A stretch of DNA of 64,000 nucleotides, from assembly GCA_040902305.1 (NCBI GenBank), contig JBBDXN010000139.1:1-64000 (forward strand). Reading direction: 5' to 3'. Positions within the stretch are counted from its first letter, which is position 1. Each line of letters starts with the position of its first letter. Made by a program: the position numbers and the translations under genes. Under the pieces are notes generated by a model. That model saw only the letters and a program-made list of their open reading frames with translations. It was not told where the DNA came from and searched no databases. Shown piece after piece: positions 62,058 through 64,000 of the stretch. The DNA comes from CAMLFJ01 sp040902305. Its GTDB lineage: Bacteria; Methylomirabilota; Methylomirabilia; Rokubacteriales; CSP1-6.

Positions 62058-62753
62058 TCAGCCGAGCAGCCCGCGCACCGCGCGGCGCCGCAGCGCCAGG
62101 ATGGACTCGGTCGGCGAGATCTCCATCGGGCAGACGTCGGTGCAGTTGGCCTGGCTGTGGCAGCGCATCAGGGTGTCCTCCGAGAACAGCAGCGCCGCGC
62201 GGTCGGGGTGGCCGGCGTCACGGCTGTCCGTGGCGACCGTGAAGAGGCGGTTGAGCGCGGCCGGGCCCGGGAACCGCTCGTCGTTCGCCACCATGGTGCA
62301 CGCCGACACGCACAGGCCGCAGCCGATGCACTCGATCGCGGGATCGATGCGCTGCCGCTCGGGCGCGTCGGCCCCGACGCGGGCGAAGGCCACCGGCTCC
62401 TCCTTCGGCACGAAGACGCCGCCCACGCGCGCGGTCTGCTCGGCGAGCGGGGCCAGGTCCACCACCAGGTCGCGGATGAGCGGGAAGTGATACAGCGGCC
62501 GCACGGTGACGATGCGGGTCTCGAGGCTCTTGAGCAGGGTGCGGCAGGCCCAGCGCTCGCGCCCGTTGATCACCATGCCGCACGAGCCGCACATGCCCAC
62601 GCGGCAGGCGTAGCGGAAGGCCAGCGTCGGATCGAGCCGGCGCTGCGCGTCGACCAGCGCGTCGAGCACCGTCATGCCGTCCTTGGCCGGCACCCAGAAG
62701 CGCTGGATCCGCTCGCGGAAGCCGGGAGACCAGCGGAAGACCTTCAGGACCAT
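62058..62753 (-). CDS. Succinate dehydrogenase/fumarate reductase iron-sulphur subunit (second complex)
   Basis: 231 aa from ATG 62753; GTG 62759 is an alternative. 2Fe-2S motif CRVGMCGSCG plus the Cys of RWACR, 4Fe-4S motif CIGCGLCVSACT and last-cluster motif CHSQANCTDVCPMEI are present, in the arrangement of classical SdhB/FrdB and different in detail from the first complex (CIECFLCQDVC). It passes electrons from SdhA to quinone. It overlaps the anchor gene by 10 nt. Confidence 0.93.
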   Translation of the reverse strand: MVLKVFRWSPGFRERIQRFWVPAKDGMTVLDALVDAQRRLDPTLAFRYACRVGMCGSCGMVINGRERWACRTLLKSLETRIVTVRPLYHFPLIRDLVVDLAPLAEQTARVGGVFVPKEEPVAFARVGADAPERQRIDPAIECIGCGLCVSACTMVANDERFPGPAALNRLFTVATDSRDAGHPDRAALLFSEDTLMRCHSQANCTDVCPMEISPTESILALRRRAVRGLLG

Positions 62754-63073
62754 CGCCACCCCCAGGTCGCCGCGAAGATGACCACACCGAGGGCCAGGGC
62801 CAGGATCAGGAGCAGGCGGTGCCAGCGCACCGGCAGGCCGAAGTCGAGCAGGATCGCGCGCACGCCGAGCAGGCCGTGGAGCAGGACCAAAGCCAGGAGG
62901 AACGCCTGCACGGTGCGCCAGTACGGGGTGCGCACGTGCAGCACGATCACCGCGAGGAGGGCGACGGCGGCGGTGCGCTGCACCAGCCACGCCCACATGC
63001 CGGCCCGCGTGCCACGCCATCCCTCGGTGGTGGCCCACCGGCGCCGCAGGATCCGCCGGGGCCGCTTCGGCAT
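62744..63073 (-). CDS. Small succinate dehydrogenase membrane anchor (second complex)
   Basis: 109 aa from ATG 63073, one base overlap with the sdhA stop. A basic N-terminus (MPKRPRRILRRRW) precedes three hydrophobic helices at about 25-46, 53-72 and 84-103, with His residues in VIVLHVRTPYW and LVLLHGLLGVR as possible haem ligands. The type is different from the 272-aa anchor of the first complex. No second small anchor gene is present, so it may be homodimeric or a fused-loss form. Confidence 0.82.
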   Translation of the reverse strand: MPKRPRRILRRRWATTEGWRGTRAGMWAWLVQRTAAVALLAVIVLHVRTPYWRTVQAFLLALVLLHGLLGVRAILLDFGLPVRWHRLLLILALALGVVIFAATWGWRWS

Positions 63074-64000
63074 CAGTCGCCGACGTCCACCGTCGTGGGC
63101 CGGCGCGCCGCGTCCGGCCGGAGCCGCGTGTGGCGCACCGGCTCGGTCCAGACCTTGGGGCCCGCGCCGTCGGCGAAGCCGGCGAACACCGCCACCGCCT
63201 CGCCCGCCGTCGCCGGGAAGTCGCGGCGATAGTGCGAGCCGCGGCTCTCGGTGCGCTCGAGCGCGCTCCGCGCGATGAGCCACGCGGTGGTGGCCTGGTT
63301 CTGGAGGTTGATCCAGTCCTGCCACGCCAGGTTGTAGGCCCCGCCGCCCCGCACCGCCACGCCTTCGAGCCGGTTGGCGATGTCCTCGATCTCGGTCAGC
63401 GCCAGCTTGAGCCCCTCGCCGGCCCGGATCAGTCCCACGTGCTCCCACATGACCTGACGCAGGCGCGCCTGCAGCGGGTAGAGGCTCTCGCCACCCTCGC
63501 TGCGCCCGAGCGGCGCGGTGGTGGCGGCGGCCGCCGCGTCCACGTGGGCGCGGGAGATCTGGGGCAGCGGGCGGCCGACCACCCAGTCCGCCATGACGTC
63601 GCCCGCGATGCCGCCGAACACGGTGGACTCCGCCACCCCGTTGCCCCCGAGCCGGTTGGCGCCGTGCACCCCGCCCGCGTCTTCCCCGGCCGCGAAGAGC
63701 CCCTCCACATCGGTGCGGCACGCGCGATCGATGACGATGCCGCCCATCATGAAGTGGGCGGTGGGCCCCACCTCCACCGGCTCGCGCGCCAGGTCGCGGC
63801 CGAAGTCGCGGCAGCGGCGCACCATGCCGCGGAAGCTCTTCTCCACGACGGCGGCGCCCAGGTGCGAGACGTCGATCCACACCCCGCCGTTGGCGGTGCC
63901 GCGGCCTTCCATCACCTCGGTGTAGCAGGCGCGCGCCACCAGGTCGCGGGTGGACCGCTCGAGCCGGGCGGCGTCGTAGCGCTGCATGAACCGCTCGCCC
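63073..64000 (-). CDS. Succinate dehydrogenase/fumarate reductase flavoprotein (second complex), partial
   Basis: Only the C-terminal 309 codons are in the window; the 5' end runs off the right edge, where the frame reads GERFMQRYD, a typical SdhA segment. It has GPTAHFMMGGIVID (the substrate-site region), LFAAGEDAGGVHGANRLGGNG and ERTESRGSHYRRDFP, typical of the C-terminal half. It lacks the first-half FAD motif here only because of the window edge. It shares gene order A-anchor-B with no overlap to the first sdh operon. Confidence 0.93.
   Translation of the reverse strand, partial: GERFMQRYDAARLERSTRDLVARACYTEVMEGRGTANGGVWIDVSHLGAAVVEKSFRGMVRRCRDFGRDLAREPVEVGPTAHFMMGGIVIDRACRTDVEGLFAAGEDAGGVHGANRLGGNGVAESTVFGGIAGDVMADWVVGRPLPQISRAHVDAAAAATTAPLGRSEGGESLYPLQARLRQVMWEHVGLIRAGEGLKLALTEIEDIANRLEGVAVRGGGAYNLAWQDWINLQNQATTAWLIARSALERTESRGSHYRRDFPATAGEAVAVFAGFADGAGPKVWTEPVRHTRLRPDAARRPTTVDVGD

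Overview
The window is high-GC bacterial chromosome with very dense gene packing. Genes sit mostly in long minus-strand runs, and neighbouring genes are often joined by 4-nt (ATGA/GTGA) or 1-nt (TGATG) overlaps. A run of exactly 100 N at 42805-42904 indicates a scaffolded draft or metagenome assembly. The gene content is aerobic and heterotrophic: many ABC importers, LLM-type flavin oxidoreductases, SDRs, acyl-CoA enzymes, a form II CoxL-like molybdenum hydroxylase and two succinate dehydrogenases. It resembles uncultivated soil lineages such as Rokubacteria/Methylomirabilota, but that placement is inference; no rRNA or tRNA gene is visible.

Layout. 1-3.9 kb: SDR (partial), PH-domain membrane protein, gamma carbonic anhydrase, atypical crotonase, HAD phosphatase, secreted protein. 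3.9-12.1 kb (minus): coxL-coxM-coxS-like hydroxylase plus a complete branched-chain-type ABC importer (livF, livG, livM, livH and binding protein), divergent from a GntR/FCD regulator. 12.3-19.5 kb (plus): GntR, SDR, 2OG-Fe(II) oxygenase, cysteine-synthase-like PLP enzyme, CoA-transferase A/B, LLM flavoenzyme and a PxpA-like protein, a probable catabolic operon of unknown substrate. 19.9-27.2 kb: small protein behind a good sigma-54 motif, glycosyltransferase, then a minus run of TPP enzyme, VOC, ferredoxin reductase-like protein, LLM enzyme and aldolase/SDR fusion. 27.3-36.5 kb: formylglycine-enzyme-like protein, acyl-CoA synthetase, M48 peptidase with YjgN-like protein, paired acyl-CoA dehydrogenases, LLM enzyme, DinB-like protein. 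36.6-42.7 kb (minus): biotin carboxylase, BCCP, polar amino-acid ABC importer and alpha/beta hydrolase. 42.8-48 kb: assembly gap, decayed ABC-transporter fragments, benzoate-CoA-ligase-like gene, binding protein, SDR, small conserved protein, methyltransferase. 48-61.4 kb (minus): arfB, PH-like gene, ndk, sucD, sucC, sdhB, sdhA, sdhC, fumarase beta and alpha, VOC, mdh, icd and aconitase, a nearly complete TCA-cycle cluster. 61.6-64 kb: HIT protein and a second, different succinate dehydrogenase (sdhB, anchor, sdhA partial).

The most unusual material is non-coding. Three copies of a palindromic element (arms beginning GGGGTCAGGTCTTRCATT) each begin 2-4 nt beyond a TAG stop codon, with paired substitutions that preserve the stem. 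A second family of CCCTCTCCCC/GGGGAGAGGG palindromes occupies seven intergenic gaps; at three of them the GTGAGGGGT tail is expanded into 15-bp tandem repeats. A separate 33-bp perfect inverted repeat lies between the two acyl-CoA dehydrogenase genes. Other oddities are a Trp-to-TGA nonsense codon in an amino-acid ABC ATPase gene, an ABC ATPase remnant that has lost its Walker A segment, and several promoters placed so close to start codons that leaderless mRNAs are predicted.
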